Source: Sulfuritalea sp. (GTDB lineage: Bacteria; Pseudomonadota; Gammaproteobacteria; Burkholderiales; Rhodocyclaceae). Taken from it: DNA of 64,000 nt. The translations under genes were made by a program, and so were the position numbers. The stretch's first letter is position 1, and each line of letters starts with the position of its first letter. This document shows positions 51,606-60,004 of this stretch, one piece after another. The stretch lies in assembly GCA_023229685.1 (NCBI GenBank), contig JALNYT010000003.1, positions 319,617 to 383,616 on the forward strand, given 5' to 3'. Under the pieces are notes generated by a model. The model was given only the letters and a program-made list of their open reading frames with translations, was not told where the DNA came from and did not search any database.

Positions 51606-52930
51606 GCGGTACCACGATCGGCTTCCTGATGTTCGGCATCCTGATGGCATTGCTGGTGGTGCGCATTCCGATCGGCATCGCCATGTTCACGGTCGGTGCC
51701 GGCGGCTATGTGTACCTGGTCGGCGACACCCTGCCGCTGCTCAATTCGCTGAAAAACCTGGCCTACGCCCGGCTTTCCAACTACGACCTGGTGGTGATTC
51801 CGCTGTTCCTGCTGATGGGCCAGTTCGCCACCCACGGCGGCCTGTCGAAGGCGTTGTTTCGCTCCGTCTCGGCCTTTCTCGGGCATCACAAGGGCGGCGT
51901 CGCAATGGCCGCGATCGGCGCCTGCGCGGGCTTCGGCGCGATCTGCGGTTCTTCGCTGGCCACCGCCGCGACCATGGGCCAGGTCGCCCTGCCCGAGCTG
52001 CGCCGCTACGGCTATTCCGGCTCGCTGGCCACCGGGGCACTGGCCGCCGGCGGTACGCTGGGCATCATGATCCCGCCTTCGGTGCCGCTGGTGATCTACG
52101 CCATCCTGACCCAGGAGTCGATCGGCAAGCTGTTCATGGCCGCGGTGCTGCCCGGCATCATCGCCATGCTGGGTTACATGCTGGTGATACGCATCATCGT
52201 CACCCTCAACCCCGCCGCGGGCCCGGCCGCCCCCGAAGTCAACTGGGCAGAAAAGATCAAGAGCCTGATTACGGTGCTGCCGGTGCTGCTGGTTTTCGTC
52301 GTCGTCATCGTCGGCATCTACGGTGGCTGGGCCAACCCGACCGAGGCCGCCGCGATCGGTGCTGCCGCCTGCGGCATCCTCGCCGTGGTCACCGGCGGCA
52401 TGCGCCACCATGGCCTGCTCGAAAGCCTGGTCGGCACGGCGCAGGCGACGGCGATGATCTTCCTCGTGCTGCTCGGCGCCGACATGCTCAACACCGCGCT
52501 GGCGCTGTCGCAGATGCCCGGCGAGCTCGCCACCTGGGTCCAGCACAGCGGCCTGTCGCCGCTGCTGGTGATGGTGATGATCCTCGTCATCTACATCCTG
52601 CTCGGCTGCGTGATGGATTCGCTGGCCATGATCCTGCTGACCATCCCGATCTTCTACCCGATGGTCATGGCGCTCGACTACTGGGGCATGGCCCAGGTGG
52701 ACAAATCCGTCTGGTTCGGTATTCTCGCCCTGATGGTGGTCGAGATCGGCCTGGTCCATCCGCCGGTCGGCATGAACGTATATATCATCAACCGCCTGGC
52801 AAAGGACGTGCCTCTGGTGGAAACCTTCAAGGGCGTCATACCCTTCCTGATTTCCGATTTCCTGCGCATTGGCTTGCTGCTGTTTTTCCCCATCATCTCG
52901 CTGTACCTGGTGCATACTTTCAAACAATAG
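51602..52930 (+). CDS. TRAP transporter large permease (DctM-like)
   Basis: A 442-aa membrane protein of the DctM/IT superfamily with about twelve segments. It includes MGQFATHGGLSKALFRSVSA, FGAICGSSLATAATMGQVAL and GGTLGIMIPPSVPLVIYAIL, diagnostic of DctM. It carries a mono-directional high-affinity symporter with dctQ and dctP. Near its end is a tandem AT-rich repeat (52922-52951). Confidence 0.93.
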   Translation: MSGTTIGFLMFGILMALLVVRIPIGIAMFTVGAGGYVYLVGDTLPLLNSLKNLAYARLSNYDLVVIPLFLLMGQFATHGGLSKALFRSVSAFLGHHKGGVAMAAIGACAGFGAICGSSLATAATMGQVALPELRRYGYSGSLATGALAAGGTLGIMIPPSVPLVIYAILTQESIGKLFMAAVLPGIIAMLGYMLVIRIIVTLNPAAGPAAPEVNWAEKIKSLITVLPVLLVFVVVIVGIYGGWANPTEAAAIGAAACGILAVVTGGMRHHGLLESLVGTAQATAMIFLVLLGADMLNTALALSQMPGELATWVQHSGLSPLLVMVMILVIYILLGCVMDSLAMILLTIPIFYPMVMALDYWGMAQVDKSVWFGILALMVVEIGLVHPPVGMNVYIINRLAKDVPLVETFKGVIPFLISDFLRIGLLLFFPIISLYLVHTFKQ

Positions 52931-52951
52931 TTTTATTTAAACAATAGTTTT
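52922..52951 (+). repeat. Tandem direct repeat AAACAATAGTTTT
   Basis: The 13-bp unit AAACAATAGTTTT occurs at 52922-52934 and 52939-52951, covering the dctM stop and the gap before dctP. Each unit is itself partly self-complementary (AAAC/GTTT). It may tune mRNA processing or dctP expression. Confidence 0.6.
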
Positions 52952-52970
52952 CCACGGAGGAGACCCACAA

Positions 52971-54008
52971 ATGAAAACCCGCACACTCGCCCGCCTGATC
53001 GCGGCCGCGGCCATCGTCGTCGGCAGCGGCAACGTCCTCGCCCAAGAGATCACCCTCAAGGTGCATCACTTCCTGCCGCCCAGCTCGAACGCCCACGCCA
53101 ACCTGATCGGCCCCTGGTGCGAGAAGATCGCCAAGGAGTCCAACAACAAGCTGAAGTGCCAGATCTACCCGGCGATGCAGCTCGGCGGCACGCCGCCGCA
53201 ACTGTTCGACCAGGCGCGCGACGGCGTCGCCGACATCGTGTGGACCCTGCCCACCTACCAGGCCGGCCGCTTCACCAAGGCGGAAGTCTTCGAATTGCCC
53301 TTCCTGACCAGGAACGCGACGAACTCCAGTCCGGCACTGTGGGAATACGTGCAGAAGAACGCGCTCGACGAGTTCAAGGGCACGAAAATCATCTTCATGC
53401 ACATGCATGATGGCGCTACCTTCCACTTCGGCAAGGTCGGTCCGAAGACCTTGGAAGAACTCAAGGGACTCAAGGTTCGTGCGCCGAGCCGCCTCGGCTC
53501 GAAGATGATCGAAGCCCTGGGCATGATTCCGGTCCAGATGCCGGCGCCGCAGGTGTCCGAGGCGATCGCCAAGGGCGTGGTCGACGGCGCCAACATTCCA
53601 TGGGAAGTGGTGACGACGTTCAAGCTGCAGGAGATCACCAAGTTTCACGTCGAGGTGCCGCGCGGCATGCCCAAGCCAGGCAATTCGATCTTCGTCTTCG
53701 CCATGAACCAGGCCAAGTACGACAGCCTGCCGGCGGACCTGAAGAAGGTGATCGACAACAACAGCGGCCTCGAGACCTCGAAGTGGGCCGGCAGGGTCTT
53801 CGACGGCCCCGAAGGCCCCGCGCGCAAGATCTCTCAGGACCGCGGCAACACCTTCGTCACCATCACCCCGGCCGAGTATGCGCGCTGGAAGAAGGCCACC
53901 GACCAGGTCGACGACGCCTGGATGAAGGAAGCCGCCGCCAAGGGTGCCAACGGCAAGGCGCTCTACGACGACGCGGTGGCCACCCTCAAGAAGTACGACA
54001 AGCTGTAA
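52971..54008 (+). CDS. TRAP transporter periplasmic substrate-binding protein (DctP-like)
   Basis: A 345-aa exported binding protein. Signal peptide MKTRTLARLIAAAAIVVGSG; mature part EITLKVHHFLPPSSNAHANL, IPWEVVTTFKLQEITKFHVE and GNSIFVFAMNQAKYDSLPAD, typical of DctP. GGAGGAG precedes the ATG. The conserved Arg in VRAPSRLGSKMIEALGM probably binds a carboxylate of the ligand. A terminator follows. Ligand: likely an aromatic or dicarboxylic acid. Confidence 0.93.
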   Translation: MKTRTLARLIAAAAIVVGSGNVLAQEITLKVHHFLPPSSNAHANLIGPWCEKIAKESNNKLKCQIYPAMQLGGTPPQLFDQARDGVADIVWTLPTYQAGRFTKAEVFELPFLTRNATNSSPALWEYVQKNALDEFKGTKIIFMHMHDGATFHFGKVGPKTLEELKGLKVRAPSRLGSKMIEALGMIPVQMPAPQVSEAIAKGVVDGANIPWEVVTTFKLQEITKFHVEVPRGMPKPGNSIFVFAMNQAKYDSLPADLKKVIDNNSGLETSKWAGRVFDGPEGPARKISQDRGNTFVTITPAEYARWKKATDQVDDAWMKEAAAKGANGKALYDDAVATLKKYDKL

Positions 54009-54030
54009 GCGGGATCGCCCTCAGCCCGAA

Positions 54031-54063
54031 GGCAGGCTCCATGCGGAGCCTGCCTTTTTTTAT
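54031..54063 (+). terminator. Rho-independent terminator of the TRAP operon
   Basis: A perfect 10-bp stem GGCAGGCTCC / GGAGCCTGCC with a 4-nt loop (ATGC) is followed by a run of nine Ts. Confidence 0.93.
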
Positions 54064-54139
54064 TTCCGGGGAGAAGTTCCTGACCGCAATCGCCGTCGTT
54101 CCGGCCCGGGCGCAGGCGCGCCTTGCCGGGCAGCGGCCG

Positions 54140-54655
54140 CTAGGCGACCGGCAGTTCGGTGACGGCGCCCTCGGTGCGGCAGATGCCGCAGCCGGAAGCG
54201 CGGCACTGCACGCAAGCCTTCTTGATGTCCTCAGGGACGGGGATGGACTTGATGCGGCGCTTGTCCTCGGGATCGCGGATGGCGAAGATGCGCACCTCGC
54301 GCCCCTCGGCCAGGACCGTCTCGCCGCGCCGCGCGACATGGCGCATGACGAAGGTCTTGTTGTTCCACTGCTCGACCGTCGTCTCGATTTCGATGTCCTC
54401 ACCGTAGGTGGCGGAGTTGAGGAATTTCGCCTGGACGTCGAGCACCGGGGTACCGATGATGCCGCGCTCGCTTTCCGTCACATGCCAGGTCGGAATGCCG
54501 CAGGCGGCAAAGAACTCGCGGCTGGCCGTGTCGAACCAGACGAAATAGTTGGCGAAGAAGACGATCTGCGCCGGATCGCATTCCGAAAAGGCAATGCGGT
54601 GGCGGTGAATGTGGCGCCGCGGGCAGACTCCAGGTATTTCCGTGAGATCGTTCAT
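54140..54655 (-). CDS. 4-hydroxybenzoyl-CoA-thioesterase-type hotdog enzyme with Cys-rich tail
   Basis: A 171-aa acyl-CoA thioesterase. It has the 4HBT signature with catalytic Asp (FSECDPAQIVFFANYFVWFD). After the hotdog fold, the C-terminal tail has CVQCRASGCGIC, a CxxC-x4-CxxC pattern not expected in this family, which might bind Zn or an Fe-S cluster. It lies downstream of iorB (4-bp overlap region at 54652-54655), so it probably hydrolyses the aryl-acetyl-CoA made by IorAB or a related aryl-CoA. Start MNDLTEIPGV at 54655. Confidence 0.87.
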   Translation of the reverse strand: MNDLTEIPGVCPRRHIHRHRIAFSECDPAQIVFFANYFVWFDTASREFFAACGIPTWHVTESERGIIGTPVLDVQAKFLNSATYGEDIEIETTVEQWNNKTFVMRHVARRGETVLAEGREVRIFAIRDPEDKRRIKSIPVPEDIKKACVQCRASGCGICRTEGAVTELPVA

Positions 54656-56145
54656 GTTCTGTGTCCTGTACGTTTCAGCCATCGCACCGGTATTGCCTTG
54701 ACCGCTCGCGCCGACGCGCCGGCTTGCGTCATCGCCGCGTCCAGGGCCGAGCCGCTGTCGTCGGCCAGCGCGGCTTCGCGCGCGCGGCGGATGGTCCCGG
54801 CATCGGTGGATGTCCAACAATTCATTATATACCTGAAGTTTTCCTTGGCGCGCTCGTTGGTCGCGCCATAGCCCTTGATCAGGCGGGCGCAAAGCGCCAG
54901 TTCGAAGGCGGTCTCCCAGCTGTTGGCCGCGGCGGTTTCCACCACCGCCAGCCAGCGTTCGATCAGCGCCTGCTCCTCGGCGTAGCGCTGGCCGCGGCAC
55001 CGCAGCCAGCGTAGCGAGGCCAGCAGGCGCAGGGCGAAAAAGCCGGAAATGCTGTCGGCGCGCAGTTTGAGCGGCATCGCCAGCGGCGATTTGCCGTCCC
55101 GCCGGCGCCGACTTTCCCAGTCCAGCAAGCGCTGCGCCAGCGGCTGCGGCAGCAACCCGGCCAGTTCCGTCACGCCGGGTTTGAAATGATCGGCAATGCG
55201 CATCACCTCGCCGGCTTGCGCGCCGGCCTCGCGGCGCACGCGGGCAAAGCGGCCGGCGCGGCTCTTGAGGTCGGCGACGCGCACCACGTCGTCGAAGGCC
55301 ATCCACAGCGCGAGAAAGCGCGCAGCCTCGCGCGTCAGCTCGCCGCCGTGCCGTCCCTGCGGATCGGCCAGCCGCTCCGCCGCTTTCAGGCGCTCGACGC
55401 GTTGCCGGTAAAGCTCGCCATAGGCCGCGTCCTGGAACTCGACGACCCGCGCATGGCCCAGCGCGACGAGGTCGAGCTGTGTGACAAGAGTCGGCGCTGG
55501 CGCTGCGCCGAGCGCCGCGCCGCAGCGCTCGAAGCCGAGGGCGAAGCCGCGCAGGCTGGCCGCCACGCCGCGCCCCGAGGCGCGGATCACGTCCTCGAAG
55601 GCAGATCGTTCGAAGGGCAGCACGCCGCTGGCCGCAATGGCGCCGCACAGCACGGCGCTCGGCACCGTGCCCGCCTCGCGCGCCGTGCCGCCGACGTCGA
55701 ATGCCGCCAGCTGCCGGCTGTTGCTGCCCGCCACCTGAAGCAGGCGCTCACTGTCGAAACGCCCGTCGCCTGGCGCCAGCTTCTCGAAGGTGGTCAGCGT
55801 GCGTTGCGAGGACGCCAGCAGCGCGGTGCGCTCGCGCGAGACGAAGCCGTTCTGGATCGCGCGTACCGCCTCGAGCAGTTCGGAGGCGACCATCAGGTCG
55901 ATGCAGCCCGGCACCGGCGCCAGGCTCATGACCGGGATGCGGCCGCCGAGCGCGGCGAGGCTTTGCGGATGGATCTCGACATAGTAGGTGGTGGCGCCGG
56001 TGCGCTGGGCCACGCCCGGAATCGAGGTGGCCTGCGCCGGATGCCCGCAGCGGATGGCCAGTTCGACCAGCCACTCGGCCAGCACGCCGCCGCCTTCGCC
56101 GCCCAAGCCGGCGATCAGTATGGTGATGGGTTGAAGGGTGCTCAT
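54652..56145 (-). CDS. iorB: Indolepyruvate ferredoxin oxidoreductase beta subunit (long form)
   Basis: A 497-aa subunit, longer than archaeal IorB (~200 aa). The N-terminal part (about 1-200) is the 2-oxoacid oxidoreductase gamma-type domain with ILIAGLGGEGGGVLAEWLVE and SIPGVAQRTGATTYYVEIHP. The long C-terminal extension (about 220-497, helix-rich) belongs to the DUF6537-like region of bacterial IORs. It overlaps iorA by 4 bp. It forms an enzyme that oxidises aryl-pyruvates to aryl-acetyl-CoA. Confidence 0.9.
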   Translation of the reverse strand: MSTLQPITILIAGLGGEGGGVLAEWLVELAIRCGHPAQATSIPGVAQRTGATTYYVEIHPQSLAALGGRIPVMSLAPVPGCIDLMVASELLEAVRAIQNGFVSRERTALLASSQRTLTTFEKLAPGDGRFDSERLLQVAGSNSRQLAAFDVGGTAREAGTVPSAVLCGAIAASGVLPFERSAFEDVIRASGRGVAASLRGFALGFERCGAALGAAPAPTLVTQLDLVALGHARVVEFQDAAYGELYRQRVERLKAAERLADPQGRHGGELTREAARFLALWMAFDDVVRVADLKSRAGRFARVRREAGAQAGEVMRIADHFKPGVTELAGLLPQPLAQRLLDWESRRRRDGKSPLAMPLKLRADSISGFFALRLLASLRWLRCRGQRYAEEQALIERWLAVVETAAANSWETAFELALCARLIKGYGATNERAKENFRYIMNCWTSTDAGTIRRAREAALADDSGSALDAAMTQAGASARAVKAIPVRWLKRTGHRT

Positions 56146-58310
56146 GGTTTCTGAAACAGGCCGATGACGCCGCGGCGCAGCGCGGCCAGTGCACGTTCGC
56201 CGAGGCCCGGGTTCTGGACGATTTCGACGCGATAAAAGGACGGGCACAGCGTCGCGGCATGGGCGTTTTCGCCGCACAGGCCGCAGCCGACGCAGCCCTC
56301 GATGACGGTGGCGACCGGATCGACCTTGAGCGGATCGTCGCTGTCCTTCAGCGTCAGCGTCGGGCAGCCGGACAGGCGGATGCAGGAATGGTCGCCCGAG
56401 CAGACGTCGTCATCGACGCCGTACTTCACCTTGACCACGCGCTTGCCGGCCTTGAGCAGGCCGGCGAGCCAGGGCTTGACGCGGCGCTGCCGCTCGAGCT
56501 GGCATTCGCCCGCGGCGATGATCACCTTGAGCCCGCCGGTCTCGGTGGTGAAGGCCTCCTCCAGCGTGCGGCGCATGGTGTCCACCTCGTAGCTGGGCAC
56601 GGTGCGCAGCCACTTGACGCCGAGGCCCTGCAGGGTGTGCTCGATGGTCTGGTTGCGATCGACCAGGCTCAGGCGCTTGTCGGGCGCACTCGCCTTCTGC
56701 TCCTCGTCGGGCGTGGAAATGATGTCCTGGGTGCCGGTGGCAGCCGTGTAGCCGTTCTTCATGATCAGCAGCACGGCGTCGCCGCCGTTGAACAGCGCCG
56801 ATTCGACGCCGGTCAGCAGGCCGTTGTGCCAGAAGCCGCCGTCGCCCATCACCGCCAGCGCCCGACGCTTCAGCATGGGCGAGACCCCGGCACGGCTGGC
56901 AAGGCTCATGCCGTAGCCGAGGATGGTGTGGCCGAAGCCGAAGGGCTCGAAGGTGGCGAAGGAGTGGCAGCCGATGTCGGCCGCGACATGCACCGGGCCG
57001 ACGTTCTGCTGCGCCAGCTTCAGGGCGGAGAACACCGGCCGCTCCGGGCAGCCGGTGCAAAACTGCGGCGGGCGCGGCGGCAGCGGCGCGGCGAGTTGCT
57101 CCACCACTGCATGGCGGCGCGCCGCATTGGCTGTCAGCCAATCCTGCGCGGCGGCCAGCGGCAGATCGGCGGCGTGGCGCGCGAGAAACTTGATCAGGCC
57201 CTGGGCGATGGCTTCGACCGTGTATTCGCCCGTCATCTGCAGCAGGTCCTTGCCGTGAATGGCGGTATTCACGTCCTGGCGGCGCAACGTCGCCAGGATC
57301 TCGTGTTCGATGTACTCGGGCTGGCCTTCCTCGACCACCAGCACGGCGCGCTTGCCGCGGCAGAAGTCGGCAATCTGCTGCGGCACCAGCGGATAGGTGA
57401 CGTTGAGCACGAGCAGCGGAAACTCGGCGGCGCCGAAGGCATCGGCAAGATTGTGATCACCCATTGCGAACTGCTGCAGCGCGCGCACCAGGGTGTTGTG
57501 CAGGCCGCCCTGGACGATGAGGCCGATATCATCGCGTTTGCCGGCGAAGAACTCATTGAGCCCCTGCTCGACGATGAAGCGCCGCGCCGCCGGCAGCCGC
57601 TGCTCGTTCTTCAGCTTCTCCTGGCGGAAGGTCGCCGGCGGATGGGCGAGCTTCTCGTAGTCGAAGGCGGCCGGTTCGTCGCGCAGGGCCTTGCGCGACA
57701 TCGCCGGCGCGCGGTTGTCCGCGCATTCGAAGCTGCCGCGCACATGGCAGGCGCGCACCCGCAGCTGCAGGATGGCCGGCGTGTTGCAGGCCTCGGACAG
57801 CGCGAAGCCCTGTTCGACCATGCGCACCATGTTCGGCAGTTGCGGCCGTGGATCGAGCAGCAGCAAGGACGACTTCATGGCGAAGGCGTGGGTGCGCTCC
57901 TGGATCACGCTGGCGCCCTCGCCGTAATCCTCGCCGACGATGATCAGCGCACCGCCGGTGACGCCCGGCGAGGCGAGGTTGGACAGGGCATCGGCGGCGA
58001 CGTTGGTGCCGACCACCGATTTCCAGGTGACTGCGCCGCGCAGCGGATAGTGGATCGAGGCGCCCAGCATGGCTGCGGCCGAAGCCTCGTTGGAACAGGC
58101 CTCGACATGCACGCCGAGCTCGGCCATGTAGTCTTCGGCCTGCACCATGACGTCGAGCAGGTGCGACACCGGCGCGCCCTGGTAGCCGCCGACATAGGCC
58201 ACGCCCGACTGCAGCAGCGCCTTGGTGATGGCCAGGATGCCCTCGCCGTGGAAGGTCTCGCCCGCGCCCTGGCGCAGTTGCTCGACCTCCTTGCTGAAGG
58301 AAACTTCCAT
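56142..58310 (-). CDS. iorA: Indolepyruvate ferredoxin oxidoreductase alpha subunit
   Basis: A 722-aa thiamine-diphosphate-dependent 2-oxoacid oxidoreductase. N-terminal pyrimidine-binding domain (GGYQGAPVSHLLDVM), the PP domain with CTGCPERPVFSAL and the ThDP/Mg motif VMGDGGFWHNGLLTGVESAL, and a C-terminal ferredoxin domain with two [4Fe-4S] motifs (CSGDHSCIRLSGCP and GCVGCGLCGENAHAATLCP). It starts with ATG at 58310 just after an 11-codon upstream frame. The enzyme would act on indole-, phenyl- or 4-hydroxyphenyl-pyruvate. A LysR-type box lies at its promoter. Confidence 0.93.
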   Translation of the reverse strand: MEVSFSKEVEQLRQGAGETFHGEGILAITKALLQSGVAYVGGYQGAPVSHLLDVMVQAEDYMAELGVHVEACSNEASAAAMLGASIHYPLRGAVTWKSVVGTNVAADALSNLASPGVTGGALIIVGEDYGEGASVIQERTHAFAMKSSLLLLDPRPQLPNMVRMVEQGFALSEACNTPAILQLRVRACHVRGSFECADNRAPAMSRKALRDEPAAFDYEKLAHPPATFRQEKLKNEQRLPAARRFIVEQGLNEFFAGKRDDIGLIVQGGLHNTLVRALQQFAMGDHNLADAFGAAEFPLLVLNVTYPLVPQQIADFCRGKRAVLVVEEGQPEYIEHEILATLRRQDVNTAIHGKDLLQMTGEYTVEAIAQGLIKFLARHAADLPLAAAQDWLTANAARRHAVVEQLAAPLPPRPPQFCTGCPERPVFSALKLAQQNVGPVHVAADIGCHSFATFEPFGFGHTILGYGMSLASRAGVSPMLKRRALAVMGDGGFWHNGLLTGVESALFNGGDAVLLIMKNGYTAATGTQDIISTPDEEQKASAPDKRLSLVDRNQTIEHTLQGLGVKWLRTVPSYEVDTMRRTLEEAFTTETGGLKVIIAAGECQLERQRRVKPWLAGLLKAGKRVVKVKYGVDDDVCSGDHSCIRLSGCPTLTLKDSDDPLKVDPVATVIEGCVGCGLCGENAHAATLCPSFYRVEIVQNPGLGERALAALRRGVIGLFQKP

Positions 58311-58312
58311 CG

Positions 58313-58348
58313 CTAGTTCGACAGCGGCCGCTTCGGCAGCATGGTCAT
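58313..58348 (-). CDS. 11-codon upstream frame before iorA
   Basis: ATG with AAAGGA upstream starts MTMLPKRPLSN and stops 2 bp before the iorA ATG. iorA itself has no good ribosome binding site, so this short frame may couple translation into iorA. It is a small site and could be accidental. Confidence 0.35.
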   Translation of the reverse strand: MTMLPKRPLSN

Positions 58349-58384
58349 GGGGTCCTTTGTCAGGGGGTACGCATCTTGAGCGAA

Positions 58385-58454
58385 GCATTCTGACAAAACA
58401 CCGGCGGCGGGCCAAGCCGCAACTCGCACTAGTAGCTATCGCTTTTCGTTATGG
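58385..58454 (-). promoter_or_regulatory. ior operon promoter with LysR-type box, near-copy of the lig promoter
   Basis: On the minus strand the box CCATAACGAAAAGCGATAGC is followed by CTACTAGTGCG, then TTGGCC (-35), 17 bp and CAGAAT (-10). GCATTCTGACAA, CCAAGCCGC and the box recur at the same offsets as in 49964-50033, with intervening bases mostly different. Confidence 0.75.
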
Positions 58455-58520
58455 GCGATGCACGAAGCATCCGATTGCTTTAGGTTCAAAACATGCCCAC
58501 ACCGGTGCCCTGCCCTGGCT

Positions 58521-58607
58521 CCCATAACAAAACGCGATAGCTACCAGTACTCGCAGGCCTGGTCGCGAACGAGGGCTTGACTTTTGTACTGAATGATCGT
58601 TCAATCA
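58521..58607 (+). promoter_or_regulatory. Second Liv operon promoter: LysR-type box plus TetR-type operator
   Basis: Box CCATAACAAAACGCGATAGC (58522-58541) points toward the transporter. Downstream, TTGACT (58577-58582), 17 bp, then TTCAAT (58600-58605) forms a promoter. Its spacer and -10 are overlapped by TGAATGATCGTTCA (58590-58603), a TetR-type palindrome sharing GAATGATCGTTC with the site at 8203. Activation plus repression is suggested. Confidence 0.7.
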
Positions 58608-58767
58608 TACCGGCAACGCGAGGCGGCATCATGCTTTGGCGCAAAACACAGCGCGCCGCCGGCGCAGCAAGGCAAGGCACGGAGGCACGTTGCCATCGCA
58701 GCATTTTCGAGTATCGTACGGCCCGGCATCCTGCACGATCGGGTCGACAACTATCAGGAGACAAGAC

Positions 58768-59940
58768 ATGCGTCATTTGAAGAAAAGCATCACGCTGGCG
58801 GCTATCGCGCTTGCTGCATCACTGACAGCCCAGGCCGCCGATCCGATCAAGATCGGCCTGGTATTGCCCATGACGGGCCCCTTCGCGGCCTACGGCAAGC
58901 AGATCGAACACGGCGTCAAGCTGTACCTCGCCACCCAGGGCGACACCTTCGGCGGGCGCAAGGTCGAGCTGATCGTCAAGGACGACAGCCCCGGCACCGC
59001 GGGCGACGTCAGCAAGCGCCTGGCCCAGGAACTGGTGATCAAGGACAAGGTCGACATCCTCGCCGGCTTCGGCCTGACGCCCTCGGCCTTCGCCGTAGCG
59101 CCGGTCGCCACCGAGGCGAAGAAGCCGATGGTGGTGATGAATGCCGCGACTTCGGCGGTGACCACCAAGTCCAATTACATCGTGCGCACCTCGATGACGC
59201 TGCCGCAGAATTCGGCGCCGATCGCCAGCTGGGCCGCCAAGAACAAGATCAAGAAAGTGTTCACCCTGGTTGCCGACTACGGTCCCGGGCACGACGCCGA
59301 AGGCCAGTTCAAGAAGACCTTCACCGCTGCCGGCGGCGAGATCGTCGGCGAAGTTCGCGCCCCGGTGAAGAATCCGGACTTTGCGCCCTTCCTGCAGAAG
59401 ATCAAGGACACCAAGCCCGATGCCGTGTTCATCTTCCTGCCGCCCGGCGCCGAGACCATCGCCTTCATGAAGGGCTTCACCGAGCGCGGTTTGACCGCCG
59501 CCGGCATCAGGCTGATTTCCACCGGCGACCTGCCCGACGAGGACATCCTCGACGCCATCGGCGATGCGGCGCTCGGCCTGGTCACGGCCTTCCACTACTC
59601 CGAGGCCCACAAGTCGCCGGAGAACAAGGCCTACACCGAAGCCTATTACAAGGCCTACCCGAAGGACCGGCCGAACTTCATGTCGGTCGGTGGCTATGAC
59701 GGCATGCACCTGATCGCCGAAGTTCTGAAGAAGACCGGCGGCAACGCCGACGCCGACAAGTTTATCGAAGCGGCCAGAGGCATGAAGTGGAACAGCCCGC
59801 GCGGTCCGATCAGCATCGATCCGGCCACCCGCGACATCGTCCAGAACATCTACATCCGCAAGGTGGAGAAGGTGGGCGGCAAGCTGCAGAACGTCGAATT
59901 CGACCATGTGGCTGATTTCAAGGATCCGGGCAAGCAATAA
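58768..59940 (+). CDS. Second Liv-type periplasmic substrate-binding protein
   Basis: A 390-aa exported binding protein. Signal peptide MRHLKKSITLAAIALAASLT; mature DPIKIGLVLPMTGPFAAYGK and LVADYGPGHDAEGQFKKTFT match aromatic- or branched-chain-type LivK relatives. The start at 58768 is set by CAGGAG at 58755-58760; longer frames lack such a site. It heads a full Liv operon. A role in importing an aromatic amino acid or aryl acid that feeds ior/lig is inferred from the shared boxes. Confidence 0.92.
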   Translation: MRHLKKSITLAAIALAASLTAQAADPIKIGLVLPMTGPFAAYGKQIEHGVKLYLATQGDTFGGRKVELIVKDDSPGTAGDVSKRLAQELVIKDKVDILAGFGLTPSAFAVAPVATEAKKPMVVMNAATSAVTTKSNYIVRTSMTLPQNSAPIASWAAKNKIKKVFTLVADYGPGHDAEGQFKKTFTAAGGEIVGEVRAPVKNPDFAPFLQKIKDTKPDAVFIFLPPGAETIAFMKGFTERGLTAAGIRLISTGDLPDEDILDAIGDAALGLVTAFHYSEAHKSPENKAYTEAYYKAYPKDRPNFMSVGGYDGMHLIAEVLKKTGGNADADKFIEAARGMKWNSPRGPISIDPATRDIVQNIYIRKVEKVGGKLQNVEFDHVADFKDPGKQ

Positions 59941-60004
59941 GCCAGCTTAGGCCGGCGGAAGCGCCCACCGCTCCCGCCGGATTTCGCTTCCTCCGGAGAA
60001 CTCC

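Noticed and set aside
56259..58316. A 685-codon open frame opposite iorA
   Set aside because: Antisense shadow of a well supported iorA, with low-complexity composition and no ribosome binding site.
58349..58767. Possible small genes in the ior-Liv divergent gap
   Set aside because: The gap is filled by two LysR boxes, two promoters and a TetR site; frames there lack ribosome binding sites.
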